A stretch of 64,000 nucleotides of DNA from Chamaea fasciata (Eukaryota > Chordata > Aves > Passeriformes > Sylviidae), in assembly GCA_029207755.1 (NCBI GenBank), contig JARCOQ010000012.1, positions 22,617,740 through 22,681,739 on the forward strand, read 5' to 3'. Each line of letters opens with the position of its first letter. The stretch's first letter is position 1. Under the pieces are notes generated by a model. That model was not told the origin of the DNA. It did no database searches and saw nothing but the letters and a program-made list of their open reading frames with translations. A program made the position numbers and the translations under genes. Shown piece after piece: positions 14,103-27,554 of the stretch.

Positions 14103-14732
14103 ACAGAGTCACAGAATCAACCTTTGAGATTATTGAGTCCAAGCTGTGACCCAACACCACCCTGTCATCCACCCCATGGCACTGAGTTCCTCATCCAGGC
14201 TTTCCTTAAACACCTCCAGGAACGGTGACTCCACGACCTCCCTGGACAGCCCATTCCAATACCCAGTCACCCTTTTTGTGTAGAACTCTTCCTAATGTAG
14301 AACTCTTCCACCTGCCCTGGTGCAGCTTAAGGCTGTGTCCTCTTGTCCTGTCGCTGTTCCCTGGGATAAGAACTCGACTCCCCCCGGGCTGCACCCTCCT
14401 GTCAGGGAGATGTAGGGAGTGATGAGGTCACCCCTGAGCCTCCTGTTCTCCAGGATAAACACCCTCAACTCCCTCAGCTGCTCCTCACAGGACTTGTGTT
14501 CCAGACCCTTCACCAGCTCTGCTGCCCTTCTGTGGGTGCATTTGAGCATTCCAACATCCTTCCTAAACTGAGGGCCCAGAGCTGGACACAGCACTCAAGG
14601 CGTGGCCTCACCAGTGCCAGGTACAGGGGAAGAATGACCTCCCTGCTCCTGCTGGCCACACCATTCCTGATCCAGGCCAGGAGCCATTGGCCTTCCTGGC
14701 CACCTGGGCACACTGCTGGCTCATGTTCAACC
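14103..14732 (-). mobile_element. CR1: CR1 LINE, 5'-truncated copy with C-terminal ORF2 remnant
   Basis: About 630 bp of a CR1 retrotransposon on the minus strand. Read that way, it starts just inside the end of the reverse-transcriptase ORF. It contains the conserved CR1 peptide block [20 protein letters not shown], followed by a degenerate [16 protein letters not shown] block. It then runs through the 3' UTR to a terminus of GATTCTGTGACTCTGTG type at the low-coordinate end. The coding part is broken by frameshifts, so the copy is dead. A 17-bp tandem duplication (unit GTAGAACTCTTCCTAAT, 14280-14296, partly repeated at 14297-14309) sits in the 3' UTR. The 5' edge abuts a (CA)n microsatellite. 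It shares an apparent one-base deletion with the copy at 40.6-41.6 kb. Confidence 0.93.
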
Positions 14733-14733
14733 T

Positions 14734-14773
14734 ACACACACACATAAACACACACACACACACACTGACACAC
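14734..14773. repeat. (CA)n microsatellite
   Basis: About 40 bp of interrupted CA dinucleotide repeat (with ATAAAC and TGACAC interruptions), directly at the 5' truncation point of the minus-strand CR1 copy. It is likely length-polymorphic. It generates spurious V/C-rich open frames on the minus strand. Confidence 0.92.
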
Positions 14774-17700
14774 GCCCGGTGTCTCCTGTGCCACAGCCGT
14801 GGCCCTGCCTGGCCCTTGCTGTGCCAGCCCAGCTGGTGCCACCATGCTGTGCCCAGCTCTCTCTGCCATATGTCACTACGCTTCCCTGGCTGGGAGTGGC
14901 TGGGACACCCTGCAGTCCCTGTGGGATCGTGCTGGGCTGGGCAGTGCCAGATGTGGGCTCCAGCTCCACACAATCCCTGTGTGAGACTCCACAGGATCTC
15001 CATATGAATCACATGGATGCCACTCGCAGGTTGCTGCCGCCCTTCTCCCAAGGGCACGGGTTCCAGATGGATTTTGTGTTGCTTGAAGGCCCACGGGGTG
15101 AGGGAAGGAGGTGATGTGCCTTCTCCAAAGCTGTTGGAGGAGCTGAGCACTTGCCAAAAGCAGAGTGGAGAGAGCTACTCTGGATGAATCCTTGCTGAGG
15201 GGCTGAAGTGTGAGAGCCAAGGCACTAATGCCTTGTAAATTGGTTCAGTGACTTTTACTCATTTATTACACTCCCTTTATTACACCCCAGGCTCAGGCTG
15301 CCAGTCCTGCTCTTGCTGCCAAACGCTGTGCAAGTGCAGATGGTTTAAGAGTACCACTGCCATCCCCCCTGCATTGTCCCTGTGCTGCAGTAGGCATTGT
15401 GCCTCTTTAGCCACTGAGTGGATGTGAGAACTCCTAATGGCTTGGAAACCAGTCAGGATGGATTTCTGCCCCCAGCCTGTTGAAAGCCAGCCATCTGTGT
15501 GCAGGCTACAGCAGCCAGGCTTTGCTTTTATTTAAACTCTGCAGGCTCTGATGTCTCCTCTGCAGTGAGGTTGCTCTCATTTGAGCTGGTTTGAATTTAG
15601 CCTTTGCAGTGGAATGTGGAATATAAAAGTTTCAGGCTTTCCCTAGAACTGATACAATAGCATTTGATTCTTAATGCTCTGTTTATAATTGCACAAATAA
15701 CATTCTAGCTTTCAAGCACAGGGGCGGTGCAAATCAGATGGAAATCTGAGTATTTGGGTTTGGGTATTGTCATTTGGAATTTTGGCATGAGGATGGACCC
15801 TGCAAATAGTCAGGGAAATCAGTCACAGGCCTTGGAGGGTTTAGTCTATAAAATGCCAGATTTCAGTGACTGATCTTTGCAGTGCAGTGGAAAAATAATT
15901 TTTAATCTTGTGTTTACCTGTGAATTGCTCAGTCTGAGGCGTGGGGCTGCTCCCCCCCATCCACACACCAGCACTTCTGGGCTGTGAGGGTCTCACTGCA
16001 GCTGTGCAAACTGAGGGAGTAATACGGGATGAAAAATGGATAATAAATAATGAAAAACTTCAAGCTTTAGGAATTAATGTTTCCTACTGAAATATATCTG
16101 CCCTGGACTGTTTTCTTTTGCTGATATTTCATCTTGACCATACAAATGGTTACACTGTGCCCATCCCTGTGCACTTTTACAGAGATTAAAAAGAATAAGA
16201 TCTGGTTCTTAACAACCAAAAAGAATCTCGAAGGAGAGAATATGTATATTTAAAGGCACAATGGAAAATTTAATGCACTTAAATCCTTGCTTTGACTTCT
16301 CAGGATTAACATTAATTTTTGAAATTCAGAGAAAAGGAAAATGATTGAGCTTGCTAGTTTGCAAGGATTGTGCATGAACAGCTCTGTAAGGATCTGTCTT
16401 CCTGTCTGCTCCTGAAAAAGTATGTAGCAAAATTAACTTATTCTATAAAGATATATTTACAATAAACAAGAGGAAAGAGAAATGTTCCTGAAATACTTCA
16501 AGCAGATTTTCAGCCATTTTGTCTTGTCTCCAGTTCAATGCACCAGAAAATGACACTGATTTAACTTTAATAATCTGTTTTGAAGAGAAAGCATAATTTT
16601 AAAACTCTTGCTTTTCAACACCCCCCCCCCTCCTTTTTATGTATTATTTGCACACCGAGTGCAATATTTTTAAATGGGCTTTGAGTATCTATGAAATAAA
16701 AGGGCTGGTAATTAATATTATTTATACTGCAGAATAACTCAGAGCCTTCTCTGAAGGGCTCCTGAGGTTATAGCAGAGCAATAGAACCTGAATCCAAGCG
16801 GATGGGGCAGTGCAGCCAGAGCAGCTCTGACCCAGACCTTGGGCCTGCCCTTTCCTAAAACCCAGGTTCTGTGGCTGTTCCTGTGCTCTGAAGCACAGGA
16901 ATCCCTGTGAACATGAGGATGTGGATTTTGGTCTGAAATAGCCGGGTATTGGTGCTCTTTGTCCTCAAAGCAGGGTAGGGTAGTGCAGGCTCTTTCAGCT
17001 GGAAGGGTTCTGCAGTGATTGTCTTGCCTTTGGGTCCTGCAAGGCTGGGCTAAGAGCTCATTAGAAAAACTTTCTTAAGACACTTCCAGTGTTTCCTGTC
17101 CGTTTTCAGATGACAAAGGAAGGGGCTCTCTTGAAGGGTTTTGTTGTTTCCTCTTGTGACCTTGGCCGGCAGCTGCAGGTGCACGGCAGCACAATGAGAA
17201 ATGCCTTCTACGTGCTTCCTTCACATCTTCAGAGAGGCTGGCTTAGGGGAGGTGGGGCGAAAAAGGAGACATTCCCAATCATCCCTGGGGGGTGGTATCA
17301 CAGCCTGCACAGAGCAGATCAGAGCAGAAGAGGTCTGAAATGTGAGCATTAAACTCGAGCCCATTTTAAAATGGCAGAGGATGCTGTGAATCAACAGCCT
17401 GGAATGTGCTGTTGGCTGGGGGATGCTCTTTGGTGGCTCTTCCAGCTGGGTGCGGGGAGAAAATCCAGAGGTGTGGGCCTGGAGAGAGAGTTTCAGTGGA
17501 GTGGGAGTGAGCCTGGCTGCCTGGGATTTCACTGTCTAGAAGATGCCCAGCAAGGGATGGCTTTTCTGGTGCTAAAATAGAGGAGCACATCTGTGTGTGT
17601 TTGTTTCACAAGCACTCTCTGCCTGTCCCAGCAAAGATTTTCTGTCCTGTCTTACCTGGAGGAAAAAAAAAATATTGCTATTGTTACAAAAAGGAGAAAT

Positions 17701-18022
17701 TTTTTCACAGTCCCATTGAGACTAACAGGATGGGTACCCAATGGCTGCATTTGTGGTATGAGATATTTAATACACTACAGGAAGGTTTGTAACAAAGTGA
17801 GGTTTCTTATGATAAATCACTTTATTGGAGCAGACTTGATCTCTGATTATTACACGCACGCAAATATAAACAGCTTTCACCAAGGCTGTAAACAACTGTT
17901 GTGCAAAAACTTGCATTTTGCAATTATAATTATTATTGATAATAAAAAAAATAATAATTGGACACATAATTGTACTTCTTTAGTGGTAATTGACCAGTGC
18001 AGGTGGCTTGAGTTATATGTAA
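14774..18022. other. non-coding DNA, no gene recognised
   Basis: GC-richer up to about 15.2 kb, then AT-rich. A C10 run lies at 16621-16630. Between about 15.25 and 17.05 kb there are no open frames of 60 codons or more on either strand. I see no repeat family or structured RNA. Confidence 0.55.
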
Positions 18023-18072
<50 letters not shown>

Positions 18073-18151
18073 TATCATTATTATTATTATTTTCTTTCCC
18101 TTTTTAAATTACTACTACTAGCAGTAGTATTAGTATTAGTATTAGTATTAT
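18023..18151. repeat. (ATT)n microsatellite with adjoining (TAGTAT)n-like tract
   Basis: About 70 bp of nearly perfect ATT trinucleotide repeat (18023-18093, with ACT and ATC interruptions). A short pyrimidine spacer follows, then ACT triplets and TAGTAT hexamers (about 18112-18150). The tract creates a 199-codon plus-strand open frame (17593-18192) whose centre is a long tyrosine string. That frame is a repeat artefact, not a gene. Confidence 0.95.
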
Positions 18152-18382
18152 TTGACAACCTAGAAGTAGAGGAAAATGAAGAGCAACTGTAGCCACAGAG
18201 TCAGACTATTCAGTAAGGGCTGAACGCATCACAAATCAGGCCACTGAGAAATTCCAGGTTTTGTTTTGACTTTGCAGAGCAAGAGACCAGCGAGCCCATG
18301 ACAAATTGAGCCTGCTCTGTCGTGTGCCCTTTTCATGCAGATGCTCAAATAGAGTTTGCATCATAAATCGACCGTTTGTGGA

Positions 18383-18426
18383 ACAAAAAGAATTCAGTGG
18401 TGGGACAAAAAGAATTCAGTGGTGGG
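18383..18426 (+). repeat. 22-bp perfect tandem duplication
   Basis: The unit ACAAAAAGAATTCAGTGGTG plus two further G residues occurs twice, head to tail, with no mismatch. Two perfect copies suggest a recent local slippage or duplication event. Confidence 0.95.
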
Positions 18427-19390
18427 ACAATTTTTGCTTCATTCTGCTGCTGCTGGAGGCTCAGAGAGCGTCTGGCTCCTGCACAGGCTGTGCCTGTCAG
18501 GAGGAGCACTACATGGTGGCTGCATGCAGCTCTATTGATAAGGCGTAGCCAAGAGCCTGGGGGGCTGCCGAGGTTCCTTGGCTGCTGGTGGTGTGACATG
18601 CTGGTTTGGAGGGAACTGCTGGGATTAAGCAGGTGGTGAAGGTTGGATGATTGCAGATACTCCTGTCGCAAAGGTGAGAATTTGTTTTTTCTGTTCTGTT
18701 TGGGGATTCTCTTCTTACCCCGTCATTTTTCAGCCAGTACACTGCATTTCCTCCTTCTCCTGCTCCTCCTGCAGCTCCTCCTGCAGCTCCTCAGGTTTTA
18801 CTCTTGCCCTGTTTCCCCCTGTGGCACCTCCAGGTTGCTCTGTTCTGCAGAACTGTGCCCTCAAACCTCTGCAGGGCAGGAGGGAGCAACCCCTGCCACG
18901 GGACCAAGGAATCTCCAGTGATTGAATCCAGCCTTCCTGCTTTCCTGACTTTCCCCAGCCACAATAAATACAGCCTACTCAGTGCCAAAAATATTTCCTG
19001 AAGGGATATGCATGCCAAAAGCCTCCTGGCTGAAGGGTAGTGTAGGATCTGGTCCTGGTGCTCTGTGTTTCAGGGCTGAACCACCTCTTTTCAGCTGCAC
19101 CTCATCTACAAAGGTGCAGGGCCAGAAATTATGGTGGGACCTGCTGGGATCATTGCTGAGGAAGTTTATTGGGATGTCCAGGATGGAACAGGGCCCTGTG
19201 TGCTGATCATTGTGCAAATGAAATCTTCAGGCCAGCCTTGGCCTATGAAGGGCTCATTTCTTCACTCCTGCAAGGCATTGTAGGCAATAGGCAACATTTT
19301 TATCAATTTACCCTGATGTAGCTTAATTAAGTTTTAAAAGTGATTTTTTGTTAAATTCTGTGACTGAGTACTGCTGAAAGGGTTATCAAG
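18427..19390. other. non-coding DNA with a CTC/CTG-rich patch
   Basis: A short imperfect repeat of CTCCTCCTGCAG type lies at about 18750-18793 and gives leucine-rich chance frames. Otherwise no gene or repeat family was recognised. Confidence 0.5.
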
Positions 19391-19777
19391 CAGTGGAACT
19401 GAGGAGCTGGAGCTCAGGCTGGAGAAAAGGAGGCTCAGGGGGGACCTTGTGGCTCTGCACAACTCCCTGACAGGAGGGGACAGCCAGGGGGGGTCGGGCT
19501 CTGCTCCCAGGGAACAGGGACAGGAGGAGAGGGAACGGCCTCAGGCCGGGCCAGGGGAGGCTCAGGGTGGAATCAGGAGGAATTTCTGCATGGAAAGGGT
19601 GGTCAGGCCTTGGCAGGGGCTGCCCAGGGAGGTTTGGAGTGCCCATCCCTGGAGGAGTCCAAGGAAGGGCTGGACGTGGCACTCAGAGCTCTGGGCTGGG
19701 GACAAGGTGGGGATGGGGCACAGCTGGGACTGGATGGGCTGGAGAGGCTTCTCCAACCTAATGATTCTGGGATTCTG
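19391..19777 (+). mobile_element. CR1: CR1 LINE, 3'-end copy (first of a tandem pair)
   Basis: About 385 bp of CR1 on the plus strand. It starts around the degenerate GAGGAGCTGGAGCTCAGGCT / GAGAAAAGGAGGCTCAGG block that encodes the end of ORF2 in intact elements. It continues through AGGAATTTCTGCATGGAAAG and GGCTGCCCAGGGAGGTTTGG, and ends in CTCCAACCTAATGATTCTGG plus GATTCTG. It shares the GCTCTGGGCTGGGGACAAGG block with the fragment at 46.16 kb, so the two are probably the same subfamily. There is no intact coding sequence. Confidence 0.92.
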
Positions 19778-19938
19778 AACAGGCTGCTCAGGCCAGAGCT
19801 GGAGCCCCCATCCCTGGAGGAATTAACAGCACTGTGGATGTGGCTCTTGGGGACATGGTGGTCTTGGCAGTGCTGGGGGAATGGTTGGGCTTGATGGTCT
19901 CAGGCATTCTCCAACCCAAACAATTCTATGATTCTGTG
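19778..19938 (+). mobile_element. CR1: CR1 LINE, 3'-end copy (second of a tandem pair)
   Basis: A second CR1 3' terminus begins at once after the tail of the preceding copy, in the same orientation. It starts at the AACAGGCTGCTCAGG block and ends in CTCCAACCC and AATTCTATGATTCTGTG. Its sequence (for example GGGGACATGGTGGTCTTGG) differs from the first copy, so it is a separate insertion from another subfamily rather than a local duplication. Confidence 0.9.
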
Positions 19939-19942
19939 AAAC

Positions 19943-22900
19943 AAATCTGTCTGTGAATAGCTCAAATATTATTTCCTATTGATTTTCTTACTGATTTCCT
20001 GTGTTTTGTGGATCATATTCCTTCAAGGATGGCTTAGATTTTTCATTTTGGATCCTGGTGTGTGAAACAGAATTTTATGACAATACAGCTTACTGTGTGC
20101 CCCACGGTGGGAAGAATCATCCCATTTCCTTTAATAGTATTGCTGGAATGAGTCAGGTAATCTGACTTCTGGCTTTACTCTTGGAGGTTGATATGACTTG
20201 GAAGGGTATCTTTTGAAAGTAGTAAGAACTACAATGGTGATTTTAAAGGCTTTTATTATCACTTAAAATCAACTGCTGCCTTCATTTTCTGGAAAGCAAA
20301 AGCTGACTTCTGGTTTTAATTGGATTGGTAACATTTTGCTGTGTGCATTATGTAGTGTGAGCTGCTTTCTGTTGTATAAATGATTCAAACACACAAAGAA
20401 CTTAATCAGCAGTCAAAGCAAGAAAAACACACTGGGGATGCTGCTGAGGTGTGTTCAGTGCTGGCCTCCCCAGCCCCTCAGGGGTGTTGTGTGTTCTTGT
20501 GTCGTATGCTGCTTCCTCCGTCCTTCTCTGCTTGTGGGGATGTGCAGGGCCAAAGGATCTCTGAAACTCGGGAGAGCAAAGTGGGGAACACCCCAAATGC
20601 ATTTGGGAGTGGGGTTCTCTGTTCCCTGCTGGCCTCTCTGTCACTGTGACTGTCCTCCCCACGATGACACTGGTTTGGCACTGGTGGTGCTGGGCAGGTC
20701 CGGTGTCCCAGCTAGGATTTCCCATGGCATTTGTTGCCTGTGCTCACTTATTGGATTAATGATTTTATGTCTTGTCCCCTCTCCTTTGTCACAAGTGGAG
20801 ATTTTTACTGAAGAGAAAATGACCAGCTCATTTCTCAGCACTCTGCAGACATTCAGTGAAACCCACCTATCATGGTGAAGGGACACACACAGCCTGGGTG
20901 GCACTAATGCCCTCAGGCACACTTTGAATAGAATAATAGGTGGGAAAGAGAACTTTTTTTCTATCTGAATGCAGTAGTTCTGGTATGTTTTGACCCATCT
21001 ATGCTTCTGTTGAAAGGATTTCCGTTGCATAACAAAGCTTGGGGCAGGAAGCACATTGTGTTTGGACGTTGCTGAAAAAAGGTATAGATTGTGGTAGAAT
21101 GGCAAACTTGTACCTTTACAGTGGGCTTTTCTCTTTTGGGATTGTTGGGTGTTTTTTCCATGCCTCAGAAACTGGATATTGGAGAAACAAAGAAAAATGC
21201 AAGGAAAGGGAGAAAATTATTTTTCTGTGTTAGTGTAGCATTTTAATCCTGATGCATTTTAGAAATAGGAGATCTTGGAGGAGATCCAAGATACCCTTTG
21301 CTGTGTATATCAGCTTCCTCCAACAGATAAGGGTTGTGTCTCCCCTTGACCGCCTCTGAAGCCCCCTCCTGAGGAGCTGTTGCCTCAAGATATGGTAATC
21401 ACCCTGCGTGCTGATAGGACTTCAGTGGGCACTCCCCTTCTGCCTGGTTAGTGTCTCCTCTGTGACAGTGACATATGTCTGTCTTCATTGCCGTATTTAA
21501 TGACAGCTTAAAAATGGTCAGCATTGGCCCATAAAAATCAGTGATGGTAGATTAAATAACAGATTATGTAGGTTAGTGATCCATGAAAATCAACAGCAGC
21601 AGAAAAATTTAATCTCTAGGGGTTAATTTTTTTCTATGCCAGTAGTTCAACAACGTTTTTAGGTCTGAATTCAAAAAGCATTCTGTGATTTTTGTTGGGT
21701 ATTAACAACCTGAGTTCTAAACAATGGGTTTGTTTATGTGCACACAGTGCAGTAGTGACTACCCCTAGAGATGAAAACCCCGTGCCCTGGGCTTCGTGAC
21801 CTGTCCGAAACTCACAGCTGGACTCACAAGAGCCAAATCTTCGATGACCAGGGCATTTCTAGTGAGAATGTATTTCTGCACTGCGCAAAGGTAGAGCATG
21901 TTAATAATTTAATCTGTTTTTAAGAGGGGATTTCCTCAGTTTTTACATTTACTTCGTCTTGGGAGTAGTTTTGTTATCCGATGTGCATTTTTTACATCCT
22001 TATTCCTTTTGGTTGTAATGTGAGAAGTAAATGGTGAGACGTATCTTATAAAGACGTGCACAACTCTAGTTGCAAAGAAAGCTGGTCTTGTTTTCTAAAA
22101 GATCTTCTTTGGCACTAATTTGGGAGAGCCAAGAGGATGAGTATAGATACAGAGAGTATAAACGGAGAAAAGTCATTGTGTATTAAAAGTCACGTGAAAA
22201 ACACAATAGTTTCTGTCTATGGTGTTGTGTTCATTGTGTAGACAACACCAATCCAGGCTGGCCGTGGAGCAGTTTTCTTTCCTGATGCCTCCCCTCAGCA
22301 AAGATGAAAGAAAACTTTGAAATTTTTGGGCCATGTTCCAGATTAATATGAGTAAATCTTAATGCAGGATAACAGCTGGAACATCAGTTGAGATTCCAGA
22401 GAGTTTGAGAGGGAGGTGCAATGAGCTGCTTGATACAAAGTTTTGGGCTTGATAAGAGAGGTTTTTGTGCATTTCTCTGGAGTCTTCCCCAGTCCTACCC
22501 CAGGCCTGCTTTCAGCAGAGTTTTCCCTTTCACACATGCTGTTTTGTGCTGAGCAGCTCTCATTCCAGTGCTTAAAAAATGTACCCCACCTAGTGTGATG
22601 AATGAATCAGCTTTAAAGAAGGAGGAAAAACACATTGAATCCATCACCGGGCAGGATCTCCTGGGAAGCAGGAGTTCAGAAAGGATGCAAGAATGTGACC
22701 TGAAAGCCAAAGTAATCCCAAACACACTTTTTTAACCTTGAGAGGATAATATTTAAGGTTGCTTGGTGGATGGTTATCTGTGGCCAGAGGCGACTGAATT
22801 TTTGAGCAGTGGCCATGAAAGTTGTTATTGGGGGAGGTCAGTACTAAAGACTGAAACGAAGGCTGCAGCTTCAGTCCTGAAAACTTCCCCAGGGCACACA

Positions 22901-25900
22901 GCCTAAAGCAGATCATGGTAAACCTGGATGTTTTCATGGGTAATCTTTAGAGGGTTTCTAATAGGAATGATCAAATGGCCAAGGATGTTTGTAATGGATT
23001 GAGGAGCTTTTCCCTCATTCTGGGAGGCTGGAGAGCAACACGCAGTGCCCCAGGAAAAAGGGGTTTCAAGCACATGAGCCATGTGGCATCTGCTAAACCT
23101 GCACTGGTGACCTGTTCAATGAATTAAGGGACAACAGGGCATGTGGAACTTGAGCTGTTGCCTTTCCATGGAAAGGAGGCTGTTTTGGCAATTGGGGTTT
23201 TCCTTGGTGAACTAAGAGAGCTTGGGGCTGACCTCCCCGGAACATCCAGAAGCTCAGTTGCAATTCAGGCATCACACTGTGGGAAATAAATATGTACCTT
23301 TGCCCAACATTAGGCTTGCTTAATGTGAAAAGGAGAAAGCACCGTTACAGTACAAAATGTTGTGCAGTCAGAATTATATTAAAAAAAATTAAAATAATCC
23401 ATCAGGAGGTATCCCAGTAAAGGCATCATGTTTTACTCTTTCTAGAGCCACGTTCTAGTACCTTGACTAATTTTGAGCAGCCTCATTACAGGTCCCATGT
23501 AGCTGTGACTGTTCAGGAACCTCAAGAAATAATTTTCCATTGGAGAAATTGCATGGCCCAGCCCCAAAATGCTCTTTGCTGGTGTTAACATAAAGCTCTG
23601 ATGGTCTGGATTGGTGACTGCTAAATCACTGTAGCTCTGTCATCTTTACTGATGGATTTACTATTAATGTGACAGTTAAATGACACATTAAATATTATAG
23701 CCATTATTTAATCTCCTTTTAAAATATAGTCTGGCTTATTAAGGGTAATTTTACTGCAGCCAGACTTGTGTAACACATGATGCCAATATAAATGGCTCTA
23801 CTGCAGGTGAAACAGGACTCTTAGTGAGGTCAAGATGTATAAAGTTTAGCTAGCTGTCAGTTTTTATGGATCTGCTCTGAAATACTCATGCCCTCGGAAA
23901 GGCAGCCCTTCAAGAGAGAACAGAATTTACTGCTTTTAAAAAACTGTTATCAGAATATGGCAATGCTATCCTTAATTCGGGGGACTTGAGAATCTGAAAA
24001 TGAAAACGTGGTGGGTTTGCAAAGGTATGAACAGTTATATTGCTGGTAGGAAATCAAATGGATGTAATAGGACACTTATCCCCAGAAATAATAACAACCC
24101 CCACAACAACAGCACTGCTAAAGAAACAGTTTTGCACAGGACAGAGGATAGTTGTTATCACAAATGTTATTTCAGTTCTAAGAAGGAATAAGTACATCTC
24201 AAACCCATCAAATTTTGTGTAGTTTGGTGTGACAACTCTGACATTAATTCTTGGCCTCTTTTAGCGATGTCACCACTGTAACTCCTAAATACATGTAAAT
24301 ACACCAAGAGCTTTTGTCTCACAATGCAATAAGGAAGTAGATAAATAGTAACAGTCTTGAAATTTCCATTTGGGCTGAGAACAGCTCAATATTGACCGCA
24401 AAGGGGCTTGGGGAGGACCAGACTGAAAGACCAGAGAATGAGGTATTTTAATGTTTCTGAAAGAGCCTGAATTTGTATGTTTGGTTGAAATTAAGGAAAT
24501 CAAATAAGTCCAGATCTTTGTGCCTAAAAGGAAAATTAAATTAAGTTAAAGAAATTAATTTGACAAAAATGTTTTTCTGAAGTGAATTCCATGACAAAAA
24601 TTAGAAAAGCTGTAGTTGCTTATGTCTTTAAAAAACCAAGTCTACATTTTGTGCAGTGGCTCTTTGCCTCAATCAGTTATTCCATTTTGAGGTCAGGCTG
24701 CTTTTACATTATCATCACCTCTAAAATATAATGTGAAATACAGACAGTCATAAATTGCCTCTTGTAGCACGAGAAATAAAAATGTAATGGATTCCTGTTG
24801 GATTATGAACGGCTGTGCTAGGAAGACCTTCATAATTTTGTGGCTTTACCACATATGAATTATAGGCATGATCTCTCACCAGCAGGATGCATATAAATAT
24901 CTGTAATGATTGTGCATTCATTTATGTGTTCTCCATTATGCTTGTAATGTGTCCGAGGGTAGAAATTATGGCCTGCAGCTGACAGCAGAGTTCAGCAGGA
25001 AAATATTCCTAATGTTTGTGCCACAGTGACTTGTGCTGGAAGGCGAAGCCTTTCAATGACATCTTGCACCCTCTTTGGAGGGCTACCCTGCCCTTGAAGG
25101 GGCTGTGGGCATGGGCAGAGACCCTGCTGCTGTGCTCAGGTGGAAGTGCAGCTGTGAGGGTGGATGAGCAGGCAGCACTCACTGATCTGCTGACCCCACC
25201 AGTGCCAACAACTTGAGGATGTTTAAAGAACGTGGTGACACTTCCCATCACTTTGGCTTTTCCATTTGGGTTTCATGGCTTTTAGGCAGAAGCAAGTGAT
25301 TACTGAGTCTGAAAAGTGATAAATTAACAAAATTAAAAGGTTTCCCAAGTAGAAGCTTGACCCCCCCCTGCTCCCTCTGGGCTGTTTGTAGTTCACTCTT
25401 TGCTGGGAGCTGATGCCCAGTGAGCACTAGCAGGGCTTTGCTGGGGCTCACGCTGTTCCTGTGGGCAGCTTGAGGCTGCTGAAGTGTTTCAGTGGACCTG
25501 GGGGGGAGATTTGTGATGTTTATGAGCTTGTCAGTGCTTTGGGAATGTCACCTGGTGTAATTCAAGCATGGCAGTGTCCCTGTAGCTGCCAGTGCTAACA
25601 GAGACCACCAAAATGTGACACAGCTGGAGCCTCTCAACCTCATAATTTTGACACATCCCGTCGCTCCTCTTATGACCTAATTTAGGGAAGATATGATTGC
25701 CTCTCCTGTGCTTCCTTCATGTGGAAGCTCAACGGTTCCTGCCATGTGTGCTACAACTGCTGACCAAAATACAGGAGCCTCTTCTTTGCTTTCCCCTCTT
25801 CCTCTGTGCATCTAATTGTCACCAGCTTTGGGTATTTTAGCTGTGTTACCTCAAGAGGACACAACACTCAACAAACAGGATTAAAAACAATTTCTTAAAA

Positions 25901-27554
25901 CTGCCCCATCTAAGAAAAAATATCCCCCCCAAAGAGAAGCAGGAAATGGGGCTCCAGCCATGCCTGGGCTTGCTGGGATCTTCCTCAATGGTTGCAGACC
26001 CAGGTTCTCCCATGCTGGCTGCTGAGTTCTGGCAGTTCTTTCTGCTCCAAATGAACCACACCTTTTCTGCAAGATGACAAGAGGAGTTTCTGGGGCCAAC
26101 ATCACAGGACCATCGGGTTTTCAGCGTGATTCCTGCTCTTGTTTAGTGAGCTTCCCTTTAAAGGCCTCAGTGTTTTTGGAGCCACTGAGAGATCTGGTTA
26201 AATAACAGTGAAGAATGTGTTGTATTTCTAGTCCATGAAAGGTTTGTTCCAATATGGAAATCTTGAATTAATCTAGTTGTAAGCACATAGAGATGTTCCT
26301 ATTGGGCCTACAAGAGCCATGGAACAGTGGGCACTGCTGGTCTGGAGACTCAAGGCAACTTGGGACTCTCTCAAATGGCGGCTGCTGTTTTACTCCAAGT
26401 TCTTCATCCAGCCTCCACTGTCTGAGGATTTATTTTAATGCAGTTACCCATGGAGTTATTTAAAAGCACTTTCTGCTGCAAATCTCCCTGAAAAGATTCT
26501 GCAAGTGCTACACTTAATTATTTCAAAGAATGGAAATGACCTTTAATATGTTCTCCTGCATTAACCTTCTTGCCTGTAGTAAATAAGATGGTGTAAAGTA
26601 TCATTTTCATGTACTAGGCATTGCATTAAGCAAAGAGATAAATGAATATTTCTACAGGTTGTACTATATAAGTCTGTTACAGAAGGTTGCTGCTCTAGTA
26701 ATCTGGATAATGCTTTTTCCTTACTTTTGTGCATGTTACTGGCAATTGTCTGGATCATCAAGCTGCATGTCCTCCTCAGCTAAGATGGGCAATGATTTAT
26801 TGCTGCTACTGACAATAAAAATTATTATCAGGAGTTGATGGGAGGGATTGTGAACCACAATTTGATTGTAACTCTGTTTTTTTTTAAATATTTTAAATAT
26901 GCTGCTGTTATTTTGACTCTTGGACAAAATACGACTTTTTATATTTGAGATCAAGTATAATCTTAGTTTTAGAGAAAGAGGTATAAAGGAGTTTTTAAAA
27001 TGTTTTCTCCAAAGGCAATTCCATCTCAACAATTTCTCCATTTGAATTTCCAACCATTACAAGTCATGACATTTCGGTTCTTCACCGGAGAGAACCATAA
27101 CCTTCAACTCATTTAGCAATTTTAATTCATGTCATTAATCCGACCTTCTTAAAAAATATAGAAATGCTTTAATACTTCATCTACTTATTTTTTCCCTCCT
27201 GGAATGATTACTGTTTATATTACAGCTGAGACCAGATGACAGGCTTTGGAAAGCTGTCCCTGTCCCTGGGGATGGGTGGGCACAACAGATGTGGTTGTGG
27301 AGTGCTCAACAGGTTCCTGCTGAGCACTCCAGGATGGCTGTGTCTGCTGCCTGGAACCTGCCCAGTTCCCTGAATTGCACAGGACAGCCCGCAGGGACCT
27401 GGGCTGTGCCGTGTTCAGGGGTGAGCCTTTGAGTGCAGGGATTAAGCAGCTGCAGGCGCAGTTTTCAGCTTAAAACCCAGGAGCTGTGAGTAAAATGGGC
27501 TGGCCATAGGCTCATCAGTCACTGCCACAGTTAAAAAAGTCTGTAGTTGTACAG
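19943..27554. other. long AT-rich non-coding stretch, no gene recognised
   Basis: About 7.6 kb with no recognisable interspersed repeat. Open frames are at most 154 codons and unlike known proteins. A small hairpin (ATCTTGGA / TCCAAGAT, 5-base loop) lies at about 21272-21292. The blocks 21450-21620 and 24700-24960 look compositionally like conserved non-coding elements, but that is only an impression and needs an alignment. No structured RNA could be supported. Confidence 0.5.

Noticed and set aside
17593..18192. 199-codon plus-strand open frame
   Set aside because: Its middle is a tyrosine string from the (ATT)n repeat, and the rest resembles no protein.
21272..21292. Small perfect hairpin ATCTTGGA / TCCAAGAT as an RNA gene
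   Set aside because: An 8-bp stem alone is common by chance, and the flanking sequence does not extend the stem to a miRNA-like precursor.
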